Shown here: one piece after another, positions 35,475 through 43,836 of the stretch
Numbering within the stretch: position 1 is the first letter of the stretch
Layout: the number at the start of each line of letters is the position of its first letter
Assembly (NCBI RefSeq): GCF_004116405.1
Contig: NZ_SDIC01000002.1
Coordinates: 372,001-436,000, forward strand
Length of the DNA: 64,000 nt
Reading direction: 5' to 3'
From: Halegenticoccus tardaugens
GTDB lineage: Archaea; Halobacteriota; Halobacteria; Halobacteriales; Haloferacaceae
The notes under the pieces: model-generated
Seen by the model: the letters and a program-made list of their open reading frames with translations, nothing else
The model's database searches: none
What the model was told of the DNA's origin: nothing
Translations under genes and position numbers: made by a program

Positions 35475-36254
35475 CTACTCCGACGGCGCGTCGTCCTTGC
35501 TCGCACCGAATATCAATCCGAGGAGCGTGTTCTCTGCCGTCCGGATCCGTTCGCTAAAGTTCGATTGGCTGATGTCGAGTTCTTCGGCGACGTCTGTCGC
35601 CGACGCTCGGCGAGGCACGGCGAAATAGCCCATATTGTACGCCGTCTCCAGTAATTGCAGTTGCTCGTCGGTGAGCTTCGTGATGAGCGTTTCAGAGAGG
35701 CGGCCGCTATCGAGCGGTTCGCCGAGATTGTCGATCTGTGTCACACGCTGGAGTTCGAAGTGCCCTAACTTGTTCTGTATGTCGTCGGCGACTGCTCGGA
35801 AGTGCCCCCACTCGCGGACAGTGGCAACGACACGGCACCGGTCGTTTTGCAGGAGGATTCGGTTAGGTATCGCTTCTTGTCGGAGGAGAAGTCCGAGAAT
35901 GAACGGGTACGACTCCCGCGCTGTCACGATGAGCCGTTCGACGACCATTCCAGTCGGTCCGCTCGGGATCCGACGGTGAGAGAAGAGATCGACGCCGGAG
36001 ATGGAGTCGACCATCGCTTCGCAGTCGAAATCGGATGCGACGGTAACGGTAAGAGACTCGATCCAGGCGCCGTCCTCCACGTAAAAGGCATTATCGAGTT
36101 CGATACTCCTGAGATCGTCGATACTGTCATCGAGCGTGTCGATAAACCCAGTCGGTTGTGTCTGAAACTCGATTCGAAGAATGACGAGACACCAACGGAA
36201 CGAGAAACGGACTACGATAAACCAGTTTCGCTTCGACAGAAGCCGTGCCCGCAA
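35475..36254 (-). CDS. Bacterio-opsin-activator (Bat) type HTH-10 transcriptional regulator
   Basis: The C-terminal domain is the Bat HTH-10: LTDEQLQLLETAYNMGYFAV, then PRRASATDVAEELDISQSNF with the recognition helix, and SERIRTAENTLLGLIF. The N-terminal part (about residue 80 on, EDGAWIESLTVTVASDFDCE) is the Bat-associated sensor-like domain. The start is uncertain: no ATG fits, a TTG at 36254 is used here, and an ATT at 36182 also fits where family-like sequence begins. It lies between two catabolic operons on the same strand and may regulate the upstream or downstream one. Confidence 0.75.
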   Translation of the reverse strand: MRARLLSKRNWFIVVRFSFRWCLVILRIEFQTQPTGFIDTLDDSIDDLRSIELDNAFYVEDGAWIESLTVTVASDFDCEAMVDSISGVDLFSHRRIPSGPTGMVVERLIVTARESYPFILGLLLRQEAIPNRILLQNDRCRVVATVREWGHFRAVADDIQNKLGHFELQRVTQIDNLGEPLDSGRLSETLITKLTDEQLQLLETAYNMGYFAVPRRASATDVAEELDISQSNFSERIRTAENTLLGLIFGASKDDAPSE

Positions 36255-36343
36255 CCGGGGTTTCAGCCGCTCGAATCGGTTCTGCTCTCTTCTGCTATAT
36301 TTTAGGATGACGAGGCCGTCGGTGAGAGAGTCGGCTACCGAAA

Positions 36344-37369
36344 TCAGGGACGCGAAATCGGGGTGAAATGCGCTAAGAGGTGTTCCGCCCACCGATGGTT
36401 CGCATCCGCAGTCCGTCCCGCGATATGGGGCGTGTGGACGACGTTGTGTCGATCCAAGAGCGGGTCAGATAACGAAAGCGGCTCTTCGTCCCAGACGTCG
36501 GCGGCGAGCGCGATTTCGTCCGCGAGAACGCGCTCCCGCACCGCGTCCATGTCGCAGACGCCGGCGCGTGTAATCAACACTAAGAGAGCACCCTCGGGAA
36601 GCGCATTAACGTGGTCGGCCGTGATGAGACCTTTCGTCGCGTCGGTGAGTGGAACCGTCGGCGCGAAGACGTCGGCGTCGTGGACTAGCTCCTCTAAGTC
36701 GTGGACGCGTCGCGCTCCAGTCCGATGAAAACACGGTTCGTCGGCGTAGGGATCGTAGGCGGCGACGTCCGCGCCGAGGAAGTCAGCCGCGGAAGCGTAT
36801 CGACTCCCAATATTCCCGACGCCCGCGACGCGTACACGCTTGCCGGCGACCGTTCCGTTGACGAACGTCGGGTCGTCGGCGAACTGGTGTCCGCGCGCCC
36901 CCGGGACCTCATTGTGTAACTGATCGAGGTCCCACGGACCGTGGCTTTCTATCATCGCTTTGTACTTTTGGGGGAGTTGACGGAGTCCGTTGATCGTGAG
37001 TGCGATGCCGAACTCGGCCACGGATTCGCTCCAGAACCCTTCGTTCGTGTGGTCGTGGACCGTGACGCCGCGCTCCTCTAGCTGTCTCTTTCGCTCCTCG
37101 TCGACGGCGTACATCGAGTCAGTCATCACGAAGGCTTCCTCCAGGTTATCGAACCGGTCGAGGCACGCCGGCGTCACTTCGACACCGAGCGAGACGAGTT
37201 GCGTCGCGGCCGAGTGCTCCTCGATCGCGCTTCCTAACGGCCGTTCGCGTGGTTCGGCAAGCCGGACGAGTTCGACCGGTCCGTCCTCCTCGGAATGCCG
37301 TCGAAGATGGTCGGCGACGAGCGGCCAGACGTCTTCGAAGAGCGGATCGACGACGATGTATCGAGTCAT
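36344..37369 (-). CDS. D-isomer-specific 2-hydroxyacid dehydrogenase
   Basis: 341 residues. VRVAGVGNIGSRYASAADFL (about 180) is the NAD-binding Rossmann motif, followed by AYDPYADEP. The catalytic set is Arg in VLITRAGVCDMDAV, Glu in ADVWDEEPLS and His in VVHTPHIAGRT. MTRYIVVDPLFEDVWP fixes the start at 37369. These enzymes oxidise or reduce 2-hydroxyacids or act as glyoxylate/hydroxypyruvate reductases. It is the last gene of the sugar-import operon, 65 bases after the isomerase gene. Confidence 0.85.
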   Translation of the reverse strand: MTRYIVVDPLFEDVWPLVADHLRRHSEEDGPVELVRLAEPRERPLGSAIEEHSAATQLVSLGVEVTPACLDRFDNLEEAFVMTDSMYAVDEERKRQLEERGVTVHDHTNEGFWSESVAEFGIALTINGLRQLPQKYKAMIESHGPWDLDQLHNEVPGARGHQFADDPTFVNGTVAGKRVRVAGVGNIGSRYASAADFLGADVAAYDPYADEPCFHRTGARRVHDLEELVHDADVFAPTVPLTDATKGLITADHVNALPEGALLVLITRAGVCDMDAVRERVLADEIALAADVWDEEPLSLSDPLLDRHNVVHTPHIAGRTADANHRWAEHLLAHFTPISRP

Positions 37370-37434
37370 GATGTGTGGTGATGTCGTGGGTGTGTGAAAG
37401 CGTCGTTTGGTGTTCTGCTCGTTACTCGACCGGG

Positions 37435-38241
37435 TTACTTCGGCTCGAACACGTGTCGCACGTTTTCGAGTACCTGTTTCGGCATCCGTTCGGGAGACGA
37501 CGGATACGCTGGAACCTCCGCGGTGATCCACCCTTCGTATCCGATATCGGTCAGCGCCGAAGCGACGGATTGCCAGTCGATGTCCCCCTGAAGCGGGTAC
37601 GTCGGCCGATGTGCCTCGGTGAGCCAATCCTTGACGTGTACCTTCGCGATCCACTCGGAGAGTTCGCGGATCCAGCGATCGGGTAATCCCCAGCGGAATC
37701 CATTTCCGACGTCGAAGTAGGCGGCGACCGTTCCGGCGTCGGACACCGTCTCGAGGAATCGATCGAATTCGATCGGCGAGTACAGGAAGTCGTTCTGAAC
37801 GTTCTCGATCGCGACCCTGACGTCCGTGTCGGCGGCATAGGTGACGAGTTCACGGACCGACGCGACGGCACGCTCGTGCGCCCGTTCGTAGTTCGTCCCG
37901 GGGTCGACGACGGCGGGAACGATGAGTACGTCGTCAGCGCCGAGCACCGACGCGGCGTCTATCATCCCCCTCGCGATTTCGAGTCCCTTCCGCCGCGTGC
38001 TCGGGTCGTCGCTCGACAGCGGATACTCCCAGTGGAGCGTCGTGGAGACGGCCGGTACGTCGAGATCGAACTCCGTTGCGGTTGCGGCGAGTCGCTCTCG
38101 TCCCGCCGTCGACGTCAGCGGTCCGGAGCCGGTGTAATTCGGTTCGACGCCGTCGTAGCCCGCGCGCGAGAGGTTCTCACAGGTCTCGCGGAAGTCCGAC
38201 GTCGGGAAGCCGGCCTGATTGAGGCCATATCGGTGTCCCAT
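37435..38241 (-). CDS. Xylose-isomerase-like TIM-barrel sugar isomerase/epimerase
   Basis: 268 residues from MGHRYGLNQAGFPTSDFRET. The barrel pattern is AGYDGVEPNY, VPAVSTTLHWEYPLS, GADDVLIVPAV, VRVAIENVQNDFLYSP (metal-binding Glu), VAAYFDVGNG (Asp), KVHVKDW (His/Asp) and WITAEVPAY (Glu). This is the AP_endonuc_2 superfamily of sugar epimerases and isomerases with a divalent-metal site. Its start sits 5 bases before the stop of the GH15 gene, and it belongs to the sugar ABC operon. Confidence 0.85.
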   Translation of the reverse strand: MGHRYGLNQAGFPTSDFRETCENLSRAGYDGVEPNYTGSGPLTSTAGRERLAATATEFDLDVPAVSTTLHWEYPLSSDDPSTRRKGLEIARGMIDAASVLGADDVLIVPAVVDPGTNYERAHERAVASVRELVTYAADTDVRVAIENVQNDFLYSPIEFDRFLETVSDAGTVAAYFDVGNGFRWGLPDRWIRELSEWIAKVHVKDWLTEAHRPTYPLQGDIDWQSVASALTDIGYEGWITAEVPAYPSSPERMPKQVLENVRHVFEPK

Positions 38242-38246
38242 GGGCG

Positions 38247-39599
38247 TTATCGCGCACCGTCTTCGACGCTGGACGCGCGACGGAAGAGGGCGGTCAAGAA
38301 CTCCGCGTGACACCACGCCAGCGGCATGGCGAAACGGACGGCGTCCCGTTCGTCGGTCTGCGCTTCGAGGTCACGGTACGCGTTTTTCATGTGGCTCAGC
38401 TCTTCGGCGATCAGGTCGAAGGACACGTCCCGGAGCGTCGCGTCGTCGAACTCCTTCTCGAAGTCTCGCCGCGTGTTCCACTCCTCGTCGAAAAACGCCT
38501 CGAAGCGCGTCCGGGTAGTCAGGTGCTCTGGGATGTAGCCCTCCCTGTCAGCGTATCTGGCGATCGTTTCGAGGATCCGATCGCCCCGTTCGAGTTCCCC
38601 CGCGGCGAACCGGTACTGGGCGTGCCACGCGGTGTACTGCATCCACGGACCGTTGCCGCCGTGGTGCTGGACGTCGAAGTCCCCGTAGAATCCCATGAAC
38701 CGCTGTAGACCGCCCAGCTCGGGATCTTCGAGCGCGGTCGAAGCTCGATCGATCGCTCCGTGGAGCTGGTCGCCGAAGAGGTCCTCGAGATTGAAGTAGA
38801 AGGGGGCGAACAGCGTCACGTCGGGTCGGACGTCGATGTCACCGTCCGGCGAGTACCGCCGCGGAAGCTCGCGAGTGCTCGTAAACGCGCGCTCGACGCC
38901 AGCTTCAAGGTGGGAGCCGAACGAGCTGAGTCGTTCGTCGAGGGCGTCTGTGTCCTCGGGGACGCGCGAAAGAGCATCGCGCGCTCGGCGGAGGGCCGCG
39001 ATCATCGTACAGTTGACCCAGAGGGTATATCCGGATTCGATCCGGCCCTCGTGAATGCTCGTGGTGCTTTTGACGAGGTGGGCGTTCGGATCGAAGAGAT
39101 CCGATTCGATGTGAGCCGTTGCGCGGTCGATCGCATCGACGATCGACCGTCGAAGCGAGTCCTCGACGCCGTCGAGTCTCTCCGTTTCGTCGAGCGCGCT
39201 GATCGCGTGCGCGAGAATCCGAACGCCGTGGCCTACGTTGTCCTCCTGTCGATAAAATCCCTTGTCGGTTCCGTCGAGCGCGTACCGCTGACGCCACTGC
39301 CCGCTTTCTTCTTGGACTGCGAGGAGGAATCGGGCGCTGTCGAGGATGCGCTGGCAGCACTCGGTCGGACGTACCCCGGCATCGATCGCTGCGAGCCACG
39401 CCTTCGTGATCGACGCGATATCTCGCGGGTACGCGTAGGGATACCGGTTATCCGGATCGCTCGCGAGCGGAACCGCACCGCCACATTCGGCCGGGTAAAC
39501 CAGTTCGTCGAGAACGTCGAGATGGAACGCCGGATCGACGAGTTCGCTTGCTACCTGTGCGTCGTCTATGTGCATATCGTCGGGTGAAGTGGTGAACAT
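38247..39599 (-). CDS. GH15-like (alpha/alpha)6-barrel glycoside hydrolase
   Basis: 450 residues. DNRYPYAYPRDIASITKAWL, ESGQWRQRYALDGT, ESGYTLWVNCTMIAALRRAR and WMQYTAWHAQYRFAAGELER follow the GH15 glucoamylase/trehalase plan. EHLTTRTRFEAFFDEEWNTR comes near the end, and AMPLAWCHAEFLTALFRR is the C-terminal barrel helix. No signal peptide is seen, so it acts in the cytoplasm on imported oligosaccharide. GH15 enzymes invert alpha-glucosidic bonds. Its place between the transporter ATPase and sugar-processing genes supports intracellular hydrolysis. Confidence 0.75.
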   Translation of the reverse strand: MFTTSPDDMHIDDAQVASELVDPAFHLDVLDELVYPAECGGAVPLASDPDNRYPYAYPRDIASITKAWLAAIDAGVRPTECCQRILDSARFLLAVQEESGQWRQRYALDGTDKGFYRQEDNVGHGVRILAHAISALDETERLDGVEDSLRRSIVDAIDRATAHIESDLFDPNAHLVKSTTSIHEGRIESGYTLWVNCTMIAALRRARDALSRVPEDTDALDERLSSFGSHLEAGVERAFTSTRELPRRYSPDGDIDVRPDVTLFAPFYFNLEDLFGDQLHGAIDRASTALEDPELGGLQRFMGFYGDFDVQHHGGNGPWMQYTAWHAQYRFAAGELERGDRILETIARYADREGYIPEHLTTRTRFEAFFDEEWNTRRDFEKEFDDATLRDVSFDLIAEELSHMKNAYRDLEAQTDERDAVRFAMPLAWCHAEFLTALFRRASSVEDGAR

Positions 39600-39626
39600 C
39601 GTGTGTTCTTGGTTGTGCTGGACGAT

Positions 39627-40778
39627 CTATTCGGACGCGGAGAGTCGCCGTTCCGGAGTCGAGCGGGAGGTGAGTCCCCTCGTTTTGAGGGAACGCCCCG
39701 TCTCGGCGTCGAAGAGATAGATGTCTCGCGGAGCGATCGAAACGTCGACCGTTTCCCCCGGTTCGGGATACGTCTCGGGCGGGACGCGCGCGGTGAGCGC
39801 CTGATCGGCCGCCGAGAGGTGGATGAAGTTGTCGTTCCCCTGGTATTCGGCGACGGTGACCGTCGCGGTGAACGTGGGCGCTCCTCGCGACGAACCGAGA
39901 CGAAGGTCCTCCGGACGCAGGCCGAGCGTTACGGGATCGGTCGTCGGGAGATCGAGTCTCTCCGCGGGCACCGTCGCCAGAACGGCCTCGCCTCGCCGGA
40001 AGCGGTAGGCGTCTCCGACACGTTCGACCTCCGTTTCGACGGTGTTCATCGCTGGGCTCCCGAGGAACGTCGCGACGAACTCGTTCACCGGGTGATCGTA
40101 CGCGACCTCGGGAGCGTCGATCTGCTGAAGCGCCCCGTCGTTCATGATGGCGATTCGGTCCGCCATCGTCATCGCCTCGGTCTGGTCGTGGGTGACGTAT
40201 ACCGTCGTCACGCCGAGCTCCGTCTGGAGTCGTTGCAGTTCGGTTCGCATCCGCGAGCGTAACTTCGCGTCGAGGTTCGACAGCGGCTCGTCGAGGAGAA
40301 ACACGTCCGGATCACGAACGATGGCGCGACCGAGCGCGACGCGCTGTTTCTGCCCGCCGCTCATCTCATTGGGGACGTCGTCCAAGAGCTCGACGATATC
40401 CAGCAACTCCGCGATCTCCTCGACCTGTTCCGATCGTTCCTTCTTGGTCAGACCGGTCGAGTGCTTCAACCCGTAAGCCATGTTCTCCCGGGCCGTCATC
40501 TTGGTGTAGAGCGCGTAACTCTGGAACACCATCGCGACCGACCGTTCGCTCGGTGCCAAGTGCTGGACTTCGCGATCGCCGATTTCGATGGTTCCGTCGG
40601 TGACGGTCTCCAGACCGGCGAGCATTCGCAGGGTCGTCGATTTGCCGCAACCGGACGGGCCGACGAAGACGACAAACTCCCCGTCCTTGACCGTCAGATC
40701 GACTGACTCGACCGCCGTTTCGCGTCCCTGTGCGTCATCGTAGACCTTCGTCACGTCAGTGAGCTCAAGCGTCGTCAC
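39627..40778 (-). CDS. MalK/UgpC-type sugar ABC importer ATPase (second copy)
   Basis: 383 residues. Walker A is FVGPSGCGKSTTLRMLAGLE, the signature is MSGGQKQRVALGRAIV, and Walker B is VFLLDEPLSNLDAKLRSRMR. A C-terminal TOBE-type regulatory domain (VTLGLRPEDLRLGSSRG) follows. The GTG at 40778 begins MTTLELTDVTKVYDDAQ; the longer frame adds non-homologous residues. It is clearly different from the neighbouring ATPase at 40845, so the importer may use a MalK heterodimer. Confidence 0.9.
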   Translation of the reverse strand: MTTLELTDVTKVYDDAQGRETAVESVDLTVKDGEFVVFVGPSGCGKSTTLRMLAGLETVTDGTIEIGDREVQHLAPSERSVAMVFQSYALYTKMTARENMAYGLKHSTGLTKKERSEQVEEIAELLDIVELLDDVPNEMSGGQKQRVALGRAIVRDPDVFLLDEPLSNLDAKLRSRMRTELQRLQTELGVTTVYVTHDQTEAMTMADRIAIMNDGALQQIDAPEVAYDHPVNEFVATFLGSPAMNTVETEVERVGDAYRFRRGEAVLATVPAERLDLPTTDPVTLGLRPEDLRLGSSRGAPTFTATVTVAEYQGNDNFIHLSAADQALTARVPPETYPEPGETVDVSIAPRDIYLFDAETGRSLKTRGLTSRSTPERRLSASE

Positions 40779-40844
40779 GGTGAACACCTCCGAGCTGATG
40801 GGAGGGGAGCCGGTCGGCAATCCAACCACGGGGTTCGGTGTCCC

Positions 40845-41990
40845 TCATCGAATCGCCTCCCCGTCCGCGTCAAACGCGTGTAGCTCGTCGCGGTCGAAGG
40901 CGACTTCCACGTTCGACCCTGTCGACACGCCCTCCGGGAGGCTGCGAAGGCGTGCGACAAACGACGTTTCCTCCCGGGCAAATTCGATCTCGTACGCGTT
41001 GCCGAGCGGTTCGACGACCGCTACCTCCGACGCGAACGGTTCCGTGAGATCACGAGTGTGACTGCCGTCACGGCCGGTATCGTACTTGGGGAGGTGGACG
41101 TGCTCCGGTCGAATCCCAGCCCGTTCTGCGGTTTCCGGGAGCGTCATCTCGAGTTCGTGCGGCGTCGTCGTCTCCCCGAACGCGATAGAAGGGCCGGGGG
41201 CCACGTCGAAGAAGTTCATTGGCGGATTGCCGATGAACCCGGCGACGAACTCGTTATTCGGCTCGGTGTAGACCTCCTTGGGAGTTCCGACTTGTTGGAG
41301 TTTTCCACCCTCCATAATGGCGATCCGATCCGCGACGCTCATCGCTTCCTCCTGATCGTGCGTGACGTAGATCGTCGTCGTGCCAAGCTGCTGTTGGAGG
41401 TCGCGAATCTCGAACCGCGTGTTCACGCGGAGCCTCGCGTCGAGGTTGCTGAGCGGTTCGTCCATCAGGAACGCCTTCGGCTCTCGAATGATGGTTCGGC
41501 CGACCGCGACGCGCTGTCGTTGGCCCCCGGACAGCTGCCCCGGCTTCTTTTCGAGAAGCTCGTCGATCTCGAGCAGCCTCGCGGTCTCTTCGATCTTCCG
41601 CCCTTTCTCATCGTCGCCGACTTCCATTTTCCCGAGGGGAAACGCGAGATTCTCTCGGACGGTCTTGTGCGGATAGAGCGCGTAGCTCTGAAAGACCATC
41701 GAGAGGTCGCGCTTCTGCGGGAGCGTCCGGGTGACGTCGTCCTCGCCGATCTCGACCGCTCCGCTCGTCGGCGTCTCGAGGCCCGCGATCATCCGCAGGG
41801 TCGTCGACTTCCCGCAGCCGGAGGGCCCGAGAAGGACGAGGAACTCCCCCGGTTCGACGTCGAGCGAGAGGCCGTTGACGGCGACGACGTCGCCGTACTC
41901 TTTTCGTAGATTCGAGAGCGTGACGCCCGCGGCATCCGCCTCGACGACCGGCGATTCACGTTCTGCCTTGTATTGTGTTTCTGCTGTCAT
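40845..41990 (-). CDS. MalK/UgpC-type sugar ABC importer ATPase (first copy)
   Basis: 381 residues. Walker A is LLGPSGCGKSTTLRMIAGLE, then YALYPHKTVRENLAFPL, signature [16 protein letters not shown] and Walker B AFLMDEPLSNLDARLRVNTR. A TOBE-like C-terminal domain follows (AGIRPEHVHLPKYDT). It lies 3 bases after the MalG-type permease stop and 66 bases before the second MalK. Such ATPases energise uptake of oligosaccharides and carry regulatory contacts in the C-terminal domain. Confidence 0.9.
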   Translation of the reverse strand: MTAETQYKAERESPVVEADAAGVTLSNLRKEYGDVVAVNGLSLDVEPGEFLVLLGPSGCGKSTTLRMIAGLETPTSGAVEIGEDDVTRTLPQKRDLSMVFQSYALYPHKTVRENLAFPLGKMEVGDDEKGRKIEETARLLEIDELLEKKPGQLSGGQRQRVAVGRTIIREPKAFLMDEPLSNLDARLRVNTRFEIRDLQQQLGTTTIYVTHDQEEAMSVADRIAIMEGGKLQQVGTPKEVYTEPNNEFVAGFIGNPPMNFFDVAPGPSIAFGETTTPHELEMTLPETAERAGIRPEHVHLPKYDTGRDGSHTRDLTEPFASEVAVVEPLGNAYEIEFAREETSFVARLRSLPEGVSTGSNVEVAFDRDELHAFDADGEAIR

Positions 41991-41993
41991 GTG

Positions 41994-42893
41994 TTAGCCC
42001 TCCACGGAGCCGAAGGTCAGTCCCTCGACCATGTACTTTTCAAGGTAGACGAAGAGGACGATGATCGGAACGCTCGTCAGGATCGACGCGGCCATGATCT
42101 GTCCCCAGACCTGGTGGAAGCCCGACGAAAGCGCTTCTAATCCGATCGGGAGGGTGAATTGCGCCTGGTTTTGCAGGAAGATACTGGCGAAGAGGTACTC
42201 ATTCCACGCGATCATGAAGGTGTAAATGAACACCGCGACGATCGCCGGCGCGGACAGCGGAAGCGTGATACGGAAGATCACCTCCAGCCGAGAGTACCCG
42301 TCCATCATCGCCGCCTCCTCGATTTCCGGCGGGACGCTCCGGAAGTAGTTTCCGAGCATGTAGAGCGAGACCGGGAGCGTCTGTACGAGATACGTGATGA
42401 CGAGGCTATCTAGCGTGTCAACCAGTCCGAGCCAGACGACGATTTGGAAGAGTGGCACGACGAGAAGAATACCTGAGAACATGTAGACGAGAAGGACGCC
42501 CCGCGAGAAGAGACCTCGACCGCTGTACTTGAGGCGGGCGAAGCTGTACGCGCCGAACGTCGCCACGATCACGGAGAGCACGCCCGTGATCACAGAGACG
42601 ATGAAGCTGTTCACGAAGTAGGTCACAAACGGGAACGTCTCGGGGCTGAAGATGCTCCGGTAATGTTGGAGCGTCAGTTCGCCAGGTAGCAACGACGGGG
42701 GGAGCGTGTAGATGGCGTTCTCCGGTGTGATGCTCGTAAGGACCATCCAGTAAAAGGGAAAGAGCGAGACGAGGAGCGTGAGAACGAGGGCGAGATAGAA
42801 GACCGCCCGTTCGAACCGACTCGTTTCGATGCGGCTCTGCCCGAACGCTGAGCGGAACCCGTCGACGGTCGTCGAGAGGATCGTTCCTACCAT
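41994..42893 (-). CDS. MalG-type sugar ABC importer permease
   Basis: 299 residues with six transmembrane helices. LALVLTLLVSLFPFYWMVLT is helix 1 and MVLTSITPENAIYTLPPSLL follows. The EAA loop is EEAAMMDGYSRLEVIFRITL, then PLSAPAIVAVFIYTFMIAWN, and EYLFASIFLQNQAQFTLPIG closes the family pattern. The ATG at 42893 overlaps the upstream permease stop; a GTG three codons earlier (42902) is an alternative. Confidence 0.9.
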   Translation of the reverse strand: MVGTILSTTVDGFRSAFGQSRIETSRFERAVFYLALVLTLLVSLFPFYWMVLTSITPENAIYTLPPSLLPGELTLQHYRSIFSPETFPFVTYFVNSFIVSVITGVLSVIVATFGAYSFARLKYSGRGLFSRGVLLVYMFSGILLVVPLFQIVVWLGLVDTLDSLVITYLVQTLPVSLYMLGNYFRSVPPEIEEAAMMDGYSRLEVIFRITLPLSAPAIVAVFIYTFMIAWNEYLFASIFLQNQAQFTLPIGLEALSSGFHQVWGQIMAASILTSVPIIVLFVYLEKYMVEGLTFGSVEG

Positions 42894-42895
42894 CG

Positions 42896-43807
42896 TTACC
42901 ACTCCAGAATCCAGCTGACGTACACAAGGACGAACCCCATGAGCGCGAGGAACAGTACCATCGCGATGGCGGCCGCCTGGCCGTGATTGTAGTTGGCGAA
43001 CGCGGTCTGATAGGCGTAGATCGGCAGCGTGTTGACCTCCCGGGTGAGAAGCCAGATGTCCGCGAACTTGTTGAAGTTCCAGATCCAGCGGAGCAAGAAC
43101 ACGGTCGCGAGAACGTACTTCAGTTCGGGGAGCGTGATGTCCTTAAACTGCGCGAATCGGCTCGCCCCGTCGATTTTGGCGGCCTCGTACATGTCGGATG
43201 GGATCGCCTGAACCCGTGCGATGATCATCAAGAACGCGAACGGGAAGTATCGCCACGCGTCGAAGACGATGACCATCGCGAGCGCTGACTTCGCGTTGTT
43301 CAGGAGATCGATCTCGCCGCCGTACAAGCCCAGAAGGTCGCTGAACACGAACGGGATGAGGCCGTAGAGCGGGTCCAAAAGCCACTGCCAAACGAACGCG
43401 ACGGCGATGAGCGGCGCGACGTACGGCAACAGGATGAGTCCACGGAAGAGCCGTCGACCGCGGAACTTCCGATTCAAGAGGAGCGCGACCGCGAGTCCGC
43501 CGACCGTCGCCAGCGTGTCACTGAAGAGCGTGAAGACGACGGTCGTCGCGAGCGCATCCCAGAACTCGCTGCTCGATAGTAGCGCCTGATAGTGCGCCAA
43601 CCCGACCCACGTCGGCGACTCGTTCGGCGTCAGCGGGACCTGCGTAAAGCTCAGGTAGATGTTGTAGACGACCGGATACAGAATGACCGCACCGACGAGG
43701 AGTATCGCGGGCGCGATGAGCAGGTACCCGAGGAGGGCCTCCTTCTGTTCGATTGTGAAGTTCCCCTCCCTGAGGTCACGTAGCGTCGAGATATTGGCTG
43801 AACTCAT
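42896..43807 (-). CDS. MalF-type sugar ABC importer permease
   Basis: 303 residues. LLGYLLIAPAILLVGAVILY is the first helix. PVVYNIYLSFTQVPL follows, and the EAA loop is YEAAKIDGASRFAQFKDITL with PELKYVLATVFLLRWIWNFN after it. The terminal helix is AIAMVLFLALMGFVLVYVSW. The start at 43807 (MSSANISTLRDLREG) is 29 bases after the binding-protein stop. It pairs with the MalG-type permease. Confidence 0.9.
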   Translation of the reverse strand: MSSANISTLRDLREGNFTIEQKEALLGYLLIAPAILLVGAVILYPVVYNIYLSFTQVPLTPNESPTWVGLAHYQALLSSSEFWDALATTVVFTLFSDTLATVGGLAVALLLNRKFRGRRLFRGLILLPYVAPLIAVAFVWQWLLDPLYGLIPFVFSDLLGLYGGEIDLLNNAKSALAMVIVFDAWRYFPFAFLMIIARVQAIPSDMYEAAKIDGASRFAQFKDITLPELKYVLATVFLLRWIWNFNKFADIWLLTREVNTLPIYAYQTAFANYNHGQAAAIAMVLFLALMGFVLVYVSWILEW

Positions 43808-43836
43808 GTGTAAATCACGAATTCGATCATTTCGAC

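Noticed and set aside
39627-41990. MalK duplication as an assembly artefact or recent tandem copy
   Set aside because: The two proteins differ throughout, in N termini, loops and C-terminal domains, so they are old paralogues.
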